Origin: a virus
IMG/VR virus record: IMGVR_UViG_3300030617_000012
Location: 1-59,144 of that record
DNA length: 59,144 nt
Direction: 5' to 3' (one strand)
Shown: positions 1-8,636 of the stretch, piece by piece
Numbering within the stretch: position 1 is the stretch's first letter
How the letters are laid out: the number at the start of each line of letters is the position of its first letter
Program-made: the position numbers and the translations under genes
The notes under the pieces: generated by a model
What the model was told of the DNA's origin: nothing
Databases searched by the model: none
The model's input: the letters and a program-made list of their open reading frames with translations, nothing else

Positions 1-81
1 GCCGGCGCGCGTTTCGGTCTTTCGAAGACCGTCGCTGCTGACTACGTCAAGCGGTTTTTGGACGATCTTAAACGCGGTTAA
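1..81 (+). CDS. C-terminal end of a head gene (partial)
   Basis: Only the last 26 codons lie inside the window. The frame is open from base 1 and stops at TAA 79-81, 14 bases before the next start codon. The visible tail ends in a charged helix (YVKRFLDDLKRG). The position just upstream of a scaffold-like protein and the major capsid protein suggests a head or head-maturation protein; the sequence is too short to name it. Confidence 0.6.
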   Translation, partial: AGARFGLSKTVAADYVKRFLDDLKRG

Positions 82-95
82 ACGGAGCTTAAACG

Positions 96-812
96 ATGAA
101 TTTTGAAGAACTGCAAGCGGCGATCGCTCAACAGGCAACCCTCGCCAAGTCCCTTTCTGCCGCTCAGGTGGACGAGAAGGGTAACGCAACCGTCACGGCT
201 GACGCTGCAAGTGGTGCTGCAGCCGGTGGAAAGAAGCTCGACGCCGACGGCAACGAGATCGATGACGGCACTGGCAACGGCGACCTCACCGACGGCTCGC
301 CGATGATCAAGTCGTTCAAGCTCGTGCTCGAAGACGGCACCGAAATGGAAGCGCAAGACGCAACCGAAATGGTCAAGTGCTTGATGACCGAACTGAACAG
401 CGTCAAGGGCGCGCAAGTCACGCAAGCCGAAGAAATGGCGAAGTCGTTCGAAGGTGTCGTCGGCCTCGTCGGCTCGCTGACGGAAGGCTTGAAGCAGACC
501 CGCGAAGACGTGCTCGCCCTGGCGAAGCGCGGCGACGAACTGAAGACCGCGAACTCGCTGCTGACGAAGGCGCTCGGTTCTGTTGGTAACCAAGGTCGCG
601 GCGTTCGCAGCGTCACCCTCGGCGCACGCCCGAACCTGAACGGCACGGAAACCCCGGCCGGTAAGGGTCCGAGCATGTCGGAAATCCTGTCGAAGGCAGA
701 AGGTGCACTTACGGCAGGCCGCATTACGGGCACGGAAGCTGTGCGGGTACAGAGCGCTGTCAATTTGGGCGTTCTCCCCGAGCAGGCCATTCTGGACCGC
801 ATCTTCAACTAA
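96..812 (+). CDS. Scaffold-like or capsid-associated protein
   Basis: 238 aa, starting at ATG 96 with GGAG at 84-87. The N-terminus is helical, followed by an acidic and Gly-rich stretch (about residues 30-66), a helical middle rich in Lys/Glu (about 70-155) and a basic C-terminus. There are no Cys-based or catalytic motifs. A soluble, charged, helical protein directly before the major capsid gene fits an internal scaffold or a capsid-associated protein. That role is inferred from position and composition only. It is co-oriented with the capsid gene, which follows after 33 bases. Confidence 0.6.
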   Translation: MNFEELQAAIAQQATLAKSLSAAQVDEKGNATVTADAASGAAAGGKKLDADGNEIDDGTGNGDLTDGSPMIKSFKLVLEDGTEMEAQDATEMVKCLMTELNSVKGAQVTQAEEMAKSFEGVVGLVGSLTEGLKQTREDVLALAKRGDELKTANSLLTKALGSVGNQGRGVRSVTLGARPNLNGTETPAGKGPSMSEILSKAEGALTAGRITGTEAVRVQSAVNLGVLPEQAILDRIFN

Positions 813-845
813 GCAATAACGGCAACTTTCGGAGTCCGTAAAACT

Positions 846-2315
846 ATGAATTTTCTGAATTTCAACCCCACTGGCGCGACGAACGCTGGCGCAATGGGTC
901 AGGACGAATTCACCGCCCTGCAGAAGGCGCTCGAAGTTCCGCTCGAAGCCGGTTACGGCTCGGACGTATCGACGCTGACTGGCGGTTCCGCGCTGCGCAT
1001 CCAGTCTCTGGATCTCGCGCTGCAGGCAACCGTGCAGGAAAACCGTCACTTCGCCCTGTTCAACAAGCTGCCGAAGCCCCGCGCATCGGCCGTGCTTGAC
1101 GAGTGGACGGAACAGCACAGCATCGGCGGTTTCTTCGGCTCGACGTTCAACACCCAGGACGGCGCGGCGATGCAAACTGCTGGTCAATACCAGCGCATGG
1201 TCGGTCAGGTCAAATACCTGACGACTTACCGCTCGATCCCGGTTGTGCTGCAACAGCAAAACAACATCGTGGACGCGGTGACCATCGAAACGACCAACGG
1301 CACGAAGCAGTTGCTGACGGACATCGAAGTCGGCTTGTTCGAGGGCGATAGTTCGGTTCTGCCGTTGTCGTTCGACGGTATCGCCAAGCAGATCACCAGC
1401 TTGGGCAGCAGCGATCACGTGATCGACATGCGCGGTGCAGCACTGTCCAGCATCGACCCGATCGCCACCGCCGCTGAAGTCATCTTCGGTTTCGGCAACT
1501 TCGGCCGCGCGACCGATATCTTCTTGCCGGCGAGCGTGCAGACCGACCTGAACACGGACCTCGATCCGGCGTTCCGCGTGATTCAAGACGGCCAAGCCAG
1601 CACCACGGTTCGCGGTACGGCTGTGACCGGCATTCAGACCTCGTACGGTCAAATCAAGACCAACACGGACGTGTTCATCCGTGACGAGCGCCTGAAGTCC
1701 CCGTTCGAAGTGCGCGCGCCGTGGTTCTTGGCAATCGCTGTCGCGAACAACGGTTATCGTCCGCAAACCGTAGTCGGCACGCCGATCGCTGCACAGGTCG
1801 GTTCGCTGTTCGCGGCCAACCAGGCTGGCGATTACTACTACGGCGTGACCGGCTTGAACCAAGGCGGCGAATCTCAGACCGTCGTGTCGGCTCAGGTGGC
1901 AGTCGTGAGCGGTGGCGCAGTATCGCTGGCAATCGGCGCATCGGCAGGCCGCACGGAGTCGGGTTATGTCATCTACCGTGGTCGCTTGAACGGTACGAAC
2001 GCGTTGACCGACCTGCGTGAAATGGTCCGCACCCCGGCATCGGGCGGCGCAACCACGACGTACGTTGACTACAACCAGGACATCCCGGGTTCGACCAACG
2101 GCTACATTCTGAATCTGTCGGAAACGGACCATGCGATCGCATGGCGCCAGTATCTGCCGATGATGAAGATCCCGATGGCGGCAGTGAACTCGCCGATCAT
2201 CCCGTGGCTGCAGATGATTTGCGGTTACCTGCGTATCTCGAAGCGCAATCAGCACGTGCTCGTGAAAAACATCGTGACCAACAGCCAGCAATGGCAGCCG
2301 TTCGGCAACGCGTAA
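846..2315 (+). CDS. Major capsid protein with inserted Ig/FN3-like domain
   Basis: 489 aa, the main shell protein. Residues 1-300 and about 420-489 read as one capsid protein (early helix EFTALQKALEVPLEAGYGSD, later helices typical of HK97-fold shells). Between about residues 312 and 420 lies a beta-rich block with YYYGVTGLNQGGES and GYVIYRGRL, the pattern of fibronectin-III/Ig-like sandwiches. Such surface domains occur in several tailed-phage capsids and may bind surface glycans. An intrinsic terminator follows at 2344, so transcription of the head genes may be attenuated here. The capsid call rests on length, position and overall character. Confidence 0.85.
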   Translation: MNFLNFNPTGATNAGAMGQDEFTALQKALEVPLEAGYGSDVSTLTGGSALRIQSLDLALQATVQENRHFALFNKLPKPRASAVLDEWTEQHSIGGFFGSTFNTQDGAAMQTAGQYQRMVGQVKYLTTYRSIPVVLQQQNNIVDAVTIETTNGTKQLLTDIEVGLFEGDSSVLPLSFDGIAKQITSLGSSDHVIDMRGAALSSIDPIATAAEVIFGFGNFGRATDIFLPASVQTDLNTDLDPAFRVIQDGQASTTVRGTAVTGIQTSYGQIKTNTDVFIRDERLKSPFEVRAPWFLAIAVANNGYRPQTVVGTPIAAQVGSLFAANQAGDYYYGVTGLNQGGESQTVVSAQVAVVSGGAVSLAIGASAGRTESGYVIYRGRLNGTNALTDLREMVRTPASGGATTTYVDYNQDIPGSTNGYILNLSETDHAIAWRQYLPMMKIPMAAVNSPIIPWLQMICGYLRISKRNQHVLVKNIVTNSQQWQPFGNA

Positions 2316-2343
2316 TTTAGCGCGCGCTGAAGTCTGCTTGTGA

Positions 2344-2374
2344 AGAAGAAGGGGCCTGCGGGCCTCTTCTTTAT
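2344..2374 (+). terminator. Intrinsic terminator after capsid gene
   Basis: GAAGAAGGGGCC pairs across a TGCG loop with GGCCTCTTCTT (one G.U pair), followed by TTTAT. It sits 29 bases after the capsid stop. Confidence 0.65.
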
Positions 2375-2397
2375 AGACAGGAAATCGTGGAGTCCAT

Positions 2398-2709
2398 ATG
2401 CCCCAAGTTCTGAATCGCAGCAAAAACGCAAGCACGCTCATCAACGGCGTTGCTTTCTCGAAAGTCGCAAAAGGCATGCTGAGCGAGGAAATCTCGCAAG
2501 AGCAGGCGGACTACTTTCTGAGCATCCCAAGCTACGTCGCTGTGAAAGCGGCTGCGCCAGTCCCGCCAGTCCCTCCCGTCGCGCCGAAGCAACCCGCCGA
2601 CCCGGTCCCTGACCCGGCAGTAGCCGCAGCCGCCGCTGCGACCGCCGAAGCTGAGCGCCAAGCCGCTGAGCAGGCTAACGCTGCCGCTCAAGCCAAGCAA
2701 CAAGCCTAA
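2398..2709 (+). CDS. Small structural protein, Pro/Ala-rich tail
   Basis: 103 aa, starting at ATG 2398 after GTGGAG. Residues 1-50 form a compact domain (NRSKNASTLINGVAFSKVAKG, EEISQEQADYFLSIPSY). Residues 52-103 are low complexity: Pro/Val then Ala/Gln/Glu, probably an extended arm followed by a helix. It lies between two terminators in the head module. Such small proteins next to capsid genes are often head fibres or decoration factors, but I do not recognise a family. Confidence 0.6.
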   Translation: MPQVLNRSKNASTLINGVAFSKVAKGMLSEEISQEQADYFLSIPSYVAVKAAAPVPPVPPVAPKQPADPVPDPAVAAAAAATAEAERQAAEQANAAAQAKQQA

Positions 2710-2730
2710 GCGCCTCTCGCGCCCACGAAA

Positions 2731-2754
2731 GCCCGGTTCTGCCGGGCTTTTTTT
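2731..2754 (+). terminator. Intrinsic terminator
   Basis: GCCCGG TTCTG CCGGGC followed by seven T. It closes the small gene ending at 2709. Confidence 0.85.
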
Positions 2755-2756
2755 GT

Positions 2757-2764
2757 TCGTGACT
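2757..2764 (+). promoter_or_regulatory. TCGTGAC-type late motif, copy 1
   Basis: TCGTGACT, 29 bases before the ATG at 2793. This is the weakest copy of a word that recurs ahead of late genes (see findings). Confidence 0.35.
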
Positions 2765-2792
2765 GCATTCTTTGGTCACCAAAGGAGGGCTC

Positions 2793-3623
2793 ATGGCCTC
2801 GCAACAAACAACCGCACTTTTCCCAGACCAAGCAGCCGCAGTGCTTGACTTGCGCGCACAGCTTGGACTTGGCCCCGCAAACTACATCAACATGGCCGCG
2901 CTGACTGACTCGATGGTGTGGGACAAACTCGTCGCCGCTGAAACCGAGTGCGAACGCCTGCTAAAAACGTTCTTCAGCACCGTGCAGGTCATCCCGGATT
3001 TGGCTACGGATGCTGAGATCGCCGCGCTCGAAGCCGCTGGCACGCGCTACATCACAATCGCTGGCTTCGACTATGACCCGGCACTGTTCCAGGGCGATCG
3101 CTGGGGCTTGATGCGCCTGCCATATCGCCCGGTCCAGCAGGTCAATTCGGTGACTATCGCGTTCCCGGCACCCTTCCTACAGAACTACACGGTTCCCGGC
3201 GAGTGGATTCGCATTGACCGGAAAAACGGCGACCTGAATCTGGTTCCGACAACCGCCGCAGCGACAACTCCCGTCGGCGCTTTCGCTCTCGTCGCGATGG
3301 CCGGATCGATTACGTATCCCCAGGCAATTCAAGTTCGCTACTCGTGCGGCCTCTCGAATTCGAGCGGCCAGGTGGTGACGAGCTTCGCGCAGCACTGGGA
3401 CGATCTTGTTGACGTGGTCAAGCGCATCGCCATCTCGAAGATCCTGAAGATGATGATGCTGCCGCAGTCCGCATCTATCTCGGCGGACGGCCTCTCTCAA
3501 TCGAATTCGTTCAATTACAAGGCGTGGCAGGACGACATCAACGAGACACTGTTCGGACCCAAGGGCTCGAACGGCGGCCTGTTCACGTCCATCCACGGCA
3601 TCAACGGCAGCGTACTGGGATAA
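2793..3623 (+). CDS. Head-tail connector / adaptor protein
   Basis: 276 aa. I place the start at ATG 2793, behind a strong AAAGGAGGG (2781-2789), rather than at an in-frame TTG 21 bases upstream. It is a mixed helix/strand protein with acidic DPALFQGDRWGLMRLPYRPV in the middle and a helical C-terminal part (DDLVDVVKRIAISKILKMMM). Its length and its place between capsid and neck genes match head-completion adaptors. The exact family was not identified. The next gene starts 3 bases after its stop, so they are co-translated. Confidence 0.6.
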   Translation: MASQQTTALFPDQAAAVLDLRAQLGLGPANYINMAALTDSMVWDKLVAAETECERLLKTFFSTVQVIPDLATDAEIAALEAAGTRYITIAGFDYDPALFQGDRWGLMRLPYRPVQQVNSVTIAFPAPFLQNYTVPGEWIRIDRKNGDLNLVPTTAAATTPVGAFALVAMAGSITYPQAIQVRYSCGLSNSSGQVVTSFAQHWDDLVDVVKRIAISKILKMMMLPQSASISADGLSQSNSFNYKAWQDDINETLFGPKGSNGGLFTSIHGINGSVLG

Positions 3624-3626
3624 GCC

Positions 3627-4280
3627 ATGGGAATGTCATTCAGTGTAGGCGCGTTCAACCAGTTCCTTGGTCAGAGCGGGCAGGTCGGGCAGCAATACGC
3701 TTGGTATCAATCGGCTGCATGCCCATGCGCGGACCCGTACTCAGGCCAAGCCGATCCCGCGTGCCCGATTTGCCTGGGTAAGGGAAAGATTTATCCGGCG
3801 ACGCCGGTCAACGGCGTGGCCGCGCTCGCCGGCCAGAACTCCCAAAAGGCTTGGATGGCTTCCGGCCAGTATGAGACTGGCGACCTCGTGCTCACGATTC
3901 CGCAGGCCACGCCGATCTATAGCATGGGGCAGTGGGACCGCGTGACCGCTCTGAACACACAGCAGGTATTCAGCCTCGTCCTTACCGCAGGGAGCCCCCT
4001 GGAGAAGCTGTGGACGAGCGTGATTGGCCTCACGAAAGTCTTCTGGATTAACGATGGCGCGCTGCTTATCGGCGACCTGCCGACGGTGAATCCGGACGGA
4101 ACGATCAACTGGAGCGCTTCCCCCGTGGCCCCGCCTGCTGGTACGCAGTACACGATTACGGGCACGAAAATGCTCGATTACTACTGCTGGGGCATGTACC
4201 CGACGAACCGGAATTTTCAACAGGGCTTGCAACTGCCGCGTAAGGTCGTTCTGCGCGACTGGGACCTCTTCAGCCGTTAG
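3627..4280 (+). CDS. Neck / head-closure protein with Cys cluster
   Basis: 217 aa. The N-terminus holds a four-cysteine cluster, CPC then CPIC about 15 residues later (about residues 32-52, ending LGKGKIY), which looks like a zinc knuckle. The rest is beta-rich and ends QLPRKVVLRDWDLFSR. A structural protein at this place fits the head-closure or neck set. Its stop (TAG 4278-4280) interlocks with the stop of the next gene, which is on the opposite strand, and there is no room for a terminator between them. Confidence 0.6.
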   Translation: MGMSFSVGAFNQFLGQSGQVGQQYAWYQSAACPCADPYSGQADPACPICLGKGKIYPATPVNGVAALAGQNSQKAWMASGQYETGDLVLTIPQATPIYSMGQWDRVTALNTQQVFSLVLTAGSPLEKLWTSVIGLTKVFWINDGALLIGDLPTVNPDGTINWSASPVAPPAGTQYTITGTKMLDYYCWGMYPTNRNFQQGLQLPRKVVLRDWDLFSR

Positions 4281-5134
4281 CCTTCCGACATCCGCTTCAT
4301 GGCCTCTCCGATCGCCGCGGTCGCGAGAGGCTGCATTTGCTGGGCGACCTTCTGCGCGATGTGCTTGCCAGGCACGGGCTTCGTAATCCATCCAGCCGAT
4401 CCTTCGGCCATCACGCGGAACGTCAAATACGAGCTTCCGCCCGACGATTCCTTCATGCGCACCATTCCCGAAAAGCGCCTCTGCTCTTGCGCCGATAGTC
4501 CGGCCGCCTTCAGGTCTGCGCGCGACAGTTTCCCGCCCCATTGGTAGTTCGCCTTGGCGACCATGAACGTCTTCTTTGATGCGATGTTCGAGAGGAACGG
4601 ATTCTGAACGGGATTGGAAGACATGCCGCTCGTCGGCGAGAGGATCACGTTCTCGCCCGACTGCCGCGCGCCAATGCCAGTGACCTCGGACGGAATCATC
4701 TCTTTGGCTAACTCGTAGACGCTCATGGGCATCGCGGGCGCGAGCGCGTCATTGCCGGGCGTGTTCTGGCGCATCGGGATCACAAGGAAGCGCCGACCTT
4801 TCTGCGATATGCGGACCTTCGTGCTCGTGTTGAGCATCAACTTCAGATCCTTCGGGGGGCGTCCCTCCTCAATTTCCTGCGCGAACTTGTAGTCGCTGTA
4901 GACCTCGGCGTTCAAGTCGTCAAGCATCCGGACCTTGATCGACTGGATGTACGGGGCCTTTTCTCCCTGCCATAGGCGAGCGCGCGCAACCGACTCTTTC
5001 CAGCGGAATGCGGTCTCGCTGGCGATGGCTCGGACGGCCTGCGCGGCGAGCGGGAATGTCGCGCCATTGATCACTTTGACTAGCTGGTCAACAGACGGCA
5101 ACTGAAGCGAGATTTGGAAAGAGGTATCGGCCAT
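4277..5134 (-). CDS. Inverted neck/tail structural protein
   Basis: 285 aa on the minus strand inside an otherwise rightward late block. The start MADTSFQISLQL lies at 5134. The N-terminal half resembles minor tail or neck proteins of the gp10/virion-morphogenesis kind (helix AVRAIASETAFRWKES, then SYDYK-like VYSDYKFAQEIEEGRPPKDL). The C-terminal half has YLTFRVMAEGSAGWITKPVPG and a closing amphipathic helix. Family assignment is tentative. A TCGTGACG-type motif stands upstream on the same minus strand, mirroring the one for the rightward gene at 5182, so it probably has its own transcription. Confidence 0.65.
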   Translation of the reverse strand: MADTSFQISLQLPSVDQLVKVINGATFPLAAQAVRAIASETAFRWKESVARARLWQGEKAPYIQSIKVRMLDDLNAEVYSDYKFAQEIEEGRPPKDLKLMLNTSTKVRISQKGRRFLVIPMRQNTPGNDALAPAMPMSVYELAKEMIPSEVTGIGARQSGENVILSPTSGMSSNPVQNPFLSNIASKKTFMVAKANYQWGGKLSRADLKAAGLSAQEQRRFSGMVRMKESSGGSSYLTFRVMAEGSAGWITKPVPGKHIAQKVAQQMQPLATAAIGEAMKRMSEG

Positions 5135-5147
5135 GCAATGAGCATGT

Positions 5148-5168
5148 CGTCACGTCCGGGTCGTGACG
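5148..5168. promoter_or_regulatory. Divergent pair of CGTGACG late motifs
   Basis: The minus-strand copy CGTGACG (5148-5154) and the plus-strand copy TCGTGACG (5161-5168) face outward. The inverted repeat extends with ATGCTC/GAGCAT outside the cores. Each lies 13-14 bases from the start codon of the divergent structural genes at 5134 and 5182. Confidence 0.55.
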
Positions 5169-5181
5169 CGAGCATTAAGCC

Positions 5182-6048
5182 ATGCTCGGAAATCAAGCGC
5201 TTCCACTGCCGGTAGGGAATGCTCTCAAGGTCATCATGGACCCTGAGAGCGGGTCCATTCAATGGCGTCTTATGCGCAATCAGACCGGCGTTTTCGCTGG
5301 CCCGACTGATCCGCTCTCGATGGTGATTTACACGGGCGATCAGGCGACGTACTGCGTAGACGTTTTCGCCTTGGTGAACGGTACGGAATATTCGTACTGC
5401 CTCTACTCGACGTTCGACGGCGAGAACTGGACCCCCAGCGCTGTATTCACGGCAACGCCGAACGCCATCTACGGCGATCAGTCTGTAGACGCCCTGACGA
5501 TTGTCCGTGACCGCATGGAAAAGGGCATGGCCGTGGAGGTATTACGCGGCACGCTCACTCCGCTTACGAAGCAAATCCCGGTGCTCAATGCGCCGCCTGC
5601 TTTCGAAGACACGCGCTGGCCGATGGTTAGCGTCCACGTGACGAGTGACGGCCCTGCTGAGCGCGCCATCGGCGAATCGATCGGCGATGACGACTGGGAC
5701 CCAGCGACCGGCATGTGGAAAGAGGGCGAAGGCTGGATTGCAAACACGGTTCTCGCCATTGTCGGTTGGTCCAAGAACGCCGACGAACGCATTGCGATCC
5801 GCAAGGCCATGCGCCGCTTGGTGATTGCGAACCTGCCGGTGTTTGGCGGTCTCGGCATGTCTCGCATTGATATCAACCAATCCGATCAGGACTACGTATC
5901 AGGCGAATACCCGGCTCCCGTCTTCTCGACGGTGTGCAGCTTTTCGTGTCTCGCGCCCGCATACATCACGGACGAAGTGCCCGTCGTTACCGAAATCACC
6001 GTGGACGGCGAAGCAGTTTTTTCAGCAACACAAAACTCGACGGCGTGA
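5182..6048 (+). CDS. Tail-terminator / neck-type protein
   Basis: 288 aa. The N-terminal beta domain (residues 1-95, with VFALVNGTEYSYCLYSTFDG) reads like an FN3-type module. It is followed by an alpha/beta domain (about 100-280) with TIVRDRMEKGMAVEVLRG and PMVSVHVTSDG, a pattern seen in tail-terminator proteins of myophages. The start ATG 5182 has no clear Shine-Dalgarno; it lies 13 bases after the TCGTGACG motif. The role is inferred from order: neck genes before, sheath and tube after. Confidence 0.55.
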   Translation: MLGNQALPLPVGNALKVIMDPESGSIQWRLMRNQTGVFAGPTDPLSMVIYTGDQATYCVDVFALVNGTEYSYCLYSTFDGENWTPSAVFTATPNAIYGDQSVDALTIVRDRMEKGMAVEVLRGTLTPLTKQIPVLNAPPAFEDTRWPMVSVHVTSDGPAERAIGESIGDDDWDPATGMWKEGEGWIANTVLAIVGWSKNADERIAIRKAMRRLVIANLPVFGGLGMSRIDINQSDQDYVSGEYPAPVFSTVCSFSCLAPAYITDEVPVVTEITVDGEAVFSATQNSTA

Positions 6049-6080
6049 AGCGCCAATCAATCAACTGAAAAGGAATCGAC

Positions 6081-6356
6081 ATGGCTATCGACACGCCGAC
6101 CAACGAAACAGCAGCAGAGCCCGCCGTTGCAGCAGCCACGGCAGCCGACACGACTTCGACCGCCGCTCACGCGAAACCGGGCGCTTTCAAGGTCTCTCTT
6201 GAGCACTTTGCAACCCGCCTCTCGGCTTCGGATAAGCGCGTTGCGCTGATTCACGGCTGGGTTCACTCGGAAAAGCGGGCGAAGAAATTCCGCGATCTGC
6301 CGGCCAATTACCAGGCTCGCTTCGCGGCTTTCGCAAGCAAGCCCATCACGCAGTAA
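6081..6356 (+). CDS. Small structural-module protein, Ala-rich N-terminus
   Basis: 91 aa with AAAAGGA upstream. Residues 1-35 are Ala/Thr-rich and disordered. Residues 36-91 (FKVSLEHFATRLSASDKRVAL, KFRDLPANYQARFAAF) are helical. It lies 18 bases before the sheath gene. No known family recognised. Confidence 0.6.
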   Translation: MAIDTPTNETAAEPAVAAATAADTTSTAAHAKPGAFKVSLEHFATRLSASDKRVALIHGWVHSEKRAKKFRDLPANYQARFAAFASKPITQ

Positions 6357-6374
6357 TCCGCTTAAAGGAGCGTC

Positions 6375-8126
6375 ATGTCCTACTTTTTCAACGGTCGCGA
6401 GTGGATTACTCCGGCCACTATGTCGGCTGTAAACGACAGCGCACTGGCTCCGACCAATGCGAACGTCGGCAACACCACTTGCTATCTCGGTCAATCGACC
6501 GGTGGCGAGCCCGGCGTTGTGCTGTCCTTCGGAAGCCCGGACGAAGCAGAAGCCGTGCTGGTATCCGGCGAGCTTCTGACGGCCGCAATGAAGGCTTTCA
6601 GTGCGAGCAACGAGACGGGCGGCCCGGCGACTGTTGACGTTATCCGCGTCAACCCGGCCACTCAATCGACCCTCCAACTGGTTGACACGAACAGCGCTGC
6701 GTTGATCAATGTTGCGTCGGCTGACTGGGGCCTGCGCACGGCACAAATCAAGCTCACGGTTGATCCGGGTTCGGTTAAAGGTCTCGGTGCGACCGTTGCG
6801 CTTGGTGCGGCTTCGTACTCGACCGATAACTTGTACGCAAACCCGTTCTCGGTCGCGTACACGGGTGGCGCTGCGTCGGCTGAAATGACGATCACGCCGA
6901 CGACGGTTGTTCTTCAGGCCCCGGCCGGAACCGTGGTTGCAACGATCCCGCTCGCGACCTACCCGACTGTCGGCCAGCTTGTCGATTACATCAACACGAT
7001 CGCGGGCTTCGACGCCGTCGTAAATGGTGGATCGATCAATGCCCCGTCTCTCAACGGTCTCGATTCCATCACGGCGGCAAGCGTACTGGTCACGGGCCCG
7101 AACCCGAACGGCGTCGAAGTTACGGCGAACCTCAACCAGCTTATGAACTGGATGAATTCGCTCAATGGCTTCTCGCAGCCGCTTATCACGGCTACGTATG
7201 CCCCGGGGTATTCCGGCCTTCTCCCGACTTCGATTCCCTTCACGTACCTGAAGGGCGGCTCGGATGGCATTACCACTGCTGCGGATTACGACTCGGCTTT
7301 GAACGTGCTGCAAGCCAGCGACGTGCAGTGGCTCACGCCGATTACGGCTGACCCGGACGTGTGGGCGATGGTGGATGCGCACGTGCAGTTCATGAGCACG
7401 GTAGGCGGCATGGAGCGTCGCGCAATCGTTGGATCGGCTCTGAACACAACGGATGCCGAAGCGATCGCGTTCGCATTCAACCTGAATTCGGACCGCACTT
7501 CACTGGTCCACTTGGGCTACTACGATTACGACCTGACCGGCACTCTGACTGGCCTTCAGTTGTACTCGCCGTACCTGACGGCCGCTGCGATTGCTGGCGC
7601 GTTCTCTGGCGTTTCGCCGGGCACTGCCATGACCAACAAGGCCATGGCTTTCTCTGGCCTGGAGCGCTATCTGAACGTCCCGACGGATACCGATCCGCTG
7701 CTTCAGGCTGGCGTGATTCCGTTGGTGAAGGCGAAGACCGGCTACATGGTCGTGCAGTCCATCTCGACGTGGCTTGTCAATGACAACTACGACAAGGTCG
7801 AACAGTCGGTGGGCTGGGCGCTGGACTACACGTGCCGCACGTCGCGCGAAATTCTGGACCCGCTCCGCGGCGCGAAGATCACGCCGATTGCATTGGGCCG
7901 CGCTGCGACGCTGGTTGAAACGAACCTCAAGGCGCTCGCCGTTCCCGATCCGCAAGGACCGGGCGTGCTCGCTGGTGACGCCGACAACCCTCCCTACAAG
8001 AACATCGTCGCGTCCGCTGCTGGGACCGCGATCGCTGTGTCTTTCCAGTGCTCGCCTGTTCTGCCGGCGAACTACATTTCAGTCACCGTCTTCGCCGTGC
8101 CGTTCACTGGCACCGCGTCGGCATAA
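6375..8126 (+). CDS. Contractile tail sheath protein (DUF3383-like)
   Basis: 583 aa, starting behind TAAAGGAGCG. A large, Thr/Ala/Gly-rich protein in the expected size range for sheaths. The N-terminal part is beta-rich. The C-terminal third has VEQSVGWALDYTCRTSREIL and PVLPANYISVTVFAVPFTGT, the conserved end that locks into neighbouring sheath subunits and resembles DUF3383 sheaths. The tube gene follows after 13 bases, the normal sheath-tube order. This makes the virion a myovirus. Confidence 0.8.
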   Translation: MSYFFNGREWITPATMSAVNDSALAPTNANVGNTTCYLGQSTGGEPGVVLSFGSPDEAEAVLVSGELLTAAMKAFSASNETGGPATVDVIRVNPATQSTLQLVDTNSAALINVASADWGLRTAQIKLTVDPGSVKGLGATVALGAASYSTDNLYANPFSVAYTGGAASAEMTITPTTVVLQAPAGTVVATIPLATYPTVGQLVDYINTIAGFDAVVNGGSINAPSLNGLDSITAASVLVTGPNPNGVEVTANLNQLMNWMNSLNGFSQPLITATYAPGYSGLLPTSIPFTYLKGGSDGITTAADYDSALNVLQASDVQWLTPITADPDVWAMVDAHVQFMSTVGGMERRAIVGSALNTTDAEAIAFAFNLNSDRTSLVHLGYYDYDLTGTLTGLQLYSPYLTAAAIAGAFSGVSPGTAMTNKAMAFSGLERYLNVPTDTDPLLQAGVIPLVKAKTGYMVVQSISTWLVNDNYDKVEQSVGWALDYTCRTSREILDPLRGAKITPIALGRAATLVETNLKALAVPDPQGPGVLAGDADNPPYKNIVASAAGTAIAVSFQCSPVLPANYISVTVFAVPFTGTASA

Positions 8127-8139
8127 GGGATAGCCGAAC

Positions 8140-8586
8140 ATGGCAAACAACGCAGTTGTGAACGGGCAGACCAACCTGCAGGTTCGGTCTGGTAACCGGA
8201 TCATCATCACCTTCGGCGGCGTCCAAGTCGGGATGCTGCAGTCGGTATCGGCCAATGATGACTATGCGCCGGAACCGGCGAGCGGCATCGGTGACATCCA
8301 CGTACAGGAGAACGTGCCGACCATCGCACGTCACTCGCTGAGTGTGTCCGTCATGGTCATGAACAAGGGCGCGATGGTCAAAGCAGGTATCGCCCCTGAG
8401 AACGGTGATGCAGTGCTGCTCGGCATTGTGTTCAACATCGAAATCTACTCGAAGGACGACGGCTCTTTGCTCGCCAACTACATCGGGTGTTCGTACGCTT
8501 CCGGCTCGCTGGAAGTAACGAAGCACGCGATCGTTATGCAGCACGGTCAACTGCTCGCCCTCGACCGTACCGGCACCGTCGCCTAA
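8140..8586 (+). CDS. Tail tube protein
   Basis: 148 aa, beta-rich, with the length and order of the inner tail tube of DUF3383-type myophages. Visible segments are IIITFGGVQVGMLQSVSAND and YIGCSYASGSLEVTKHAIVM. AAGGGATAG lies before the start. A terminator follows at 8596. Confidence 0.75.
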   Translation: MANNAVVNGQTNLQVRSGNRIIITFGGVQVGMLQSVSANDDYAPEPASGIGDIHVQENVPTIARHSLSVSVMVMNKGAMVKAGIAPENGDAVLLGIVFNIEIYSKDDGSLLANYIGCSYASGSLEVTKHAIVMQHGQLLALDRTGTVA

Positions 8587-8595
8587 TCGAAGTCC

Positions 8596-8620
8596 CCGGC
8601 CGCCTTTAGGCGGTCGGTTT
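8596..8620 (+). terminator. Intrinsic terminator after tube gene
   Basis: CCGGCCGCC TTTA GGCGGTCGG followed by TTTTATTT. It probably sets the high expression of sheath and tube apart from the chaperones. Confidence 0.8.
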
Positions 8621-8636
8621 TATTTGAGGCATGAGA

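Noticed and set aside
78-2477. 799-aa open frame on the minus strand across the capsid genes
   Set aside because: It is an antisense shadow of high-GC coding sequence: Arg/His/Gln-rich with no domain, and it covers three well-supported plus-strand genes.
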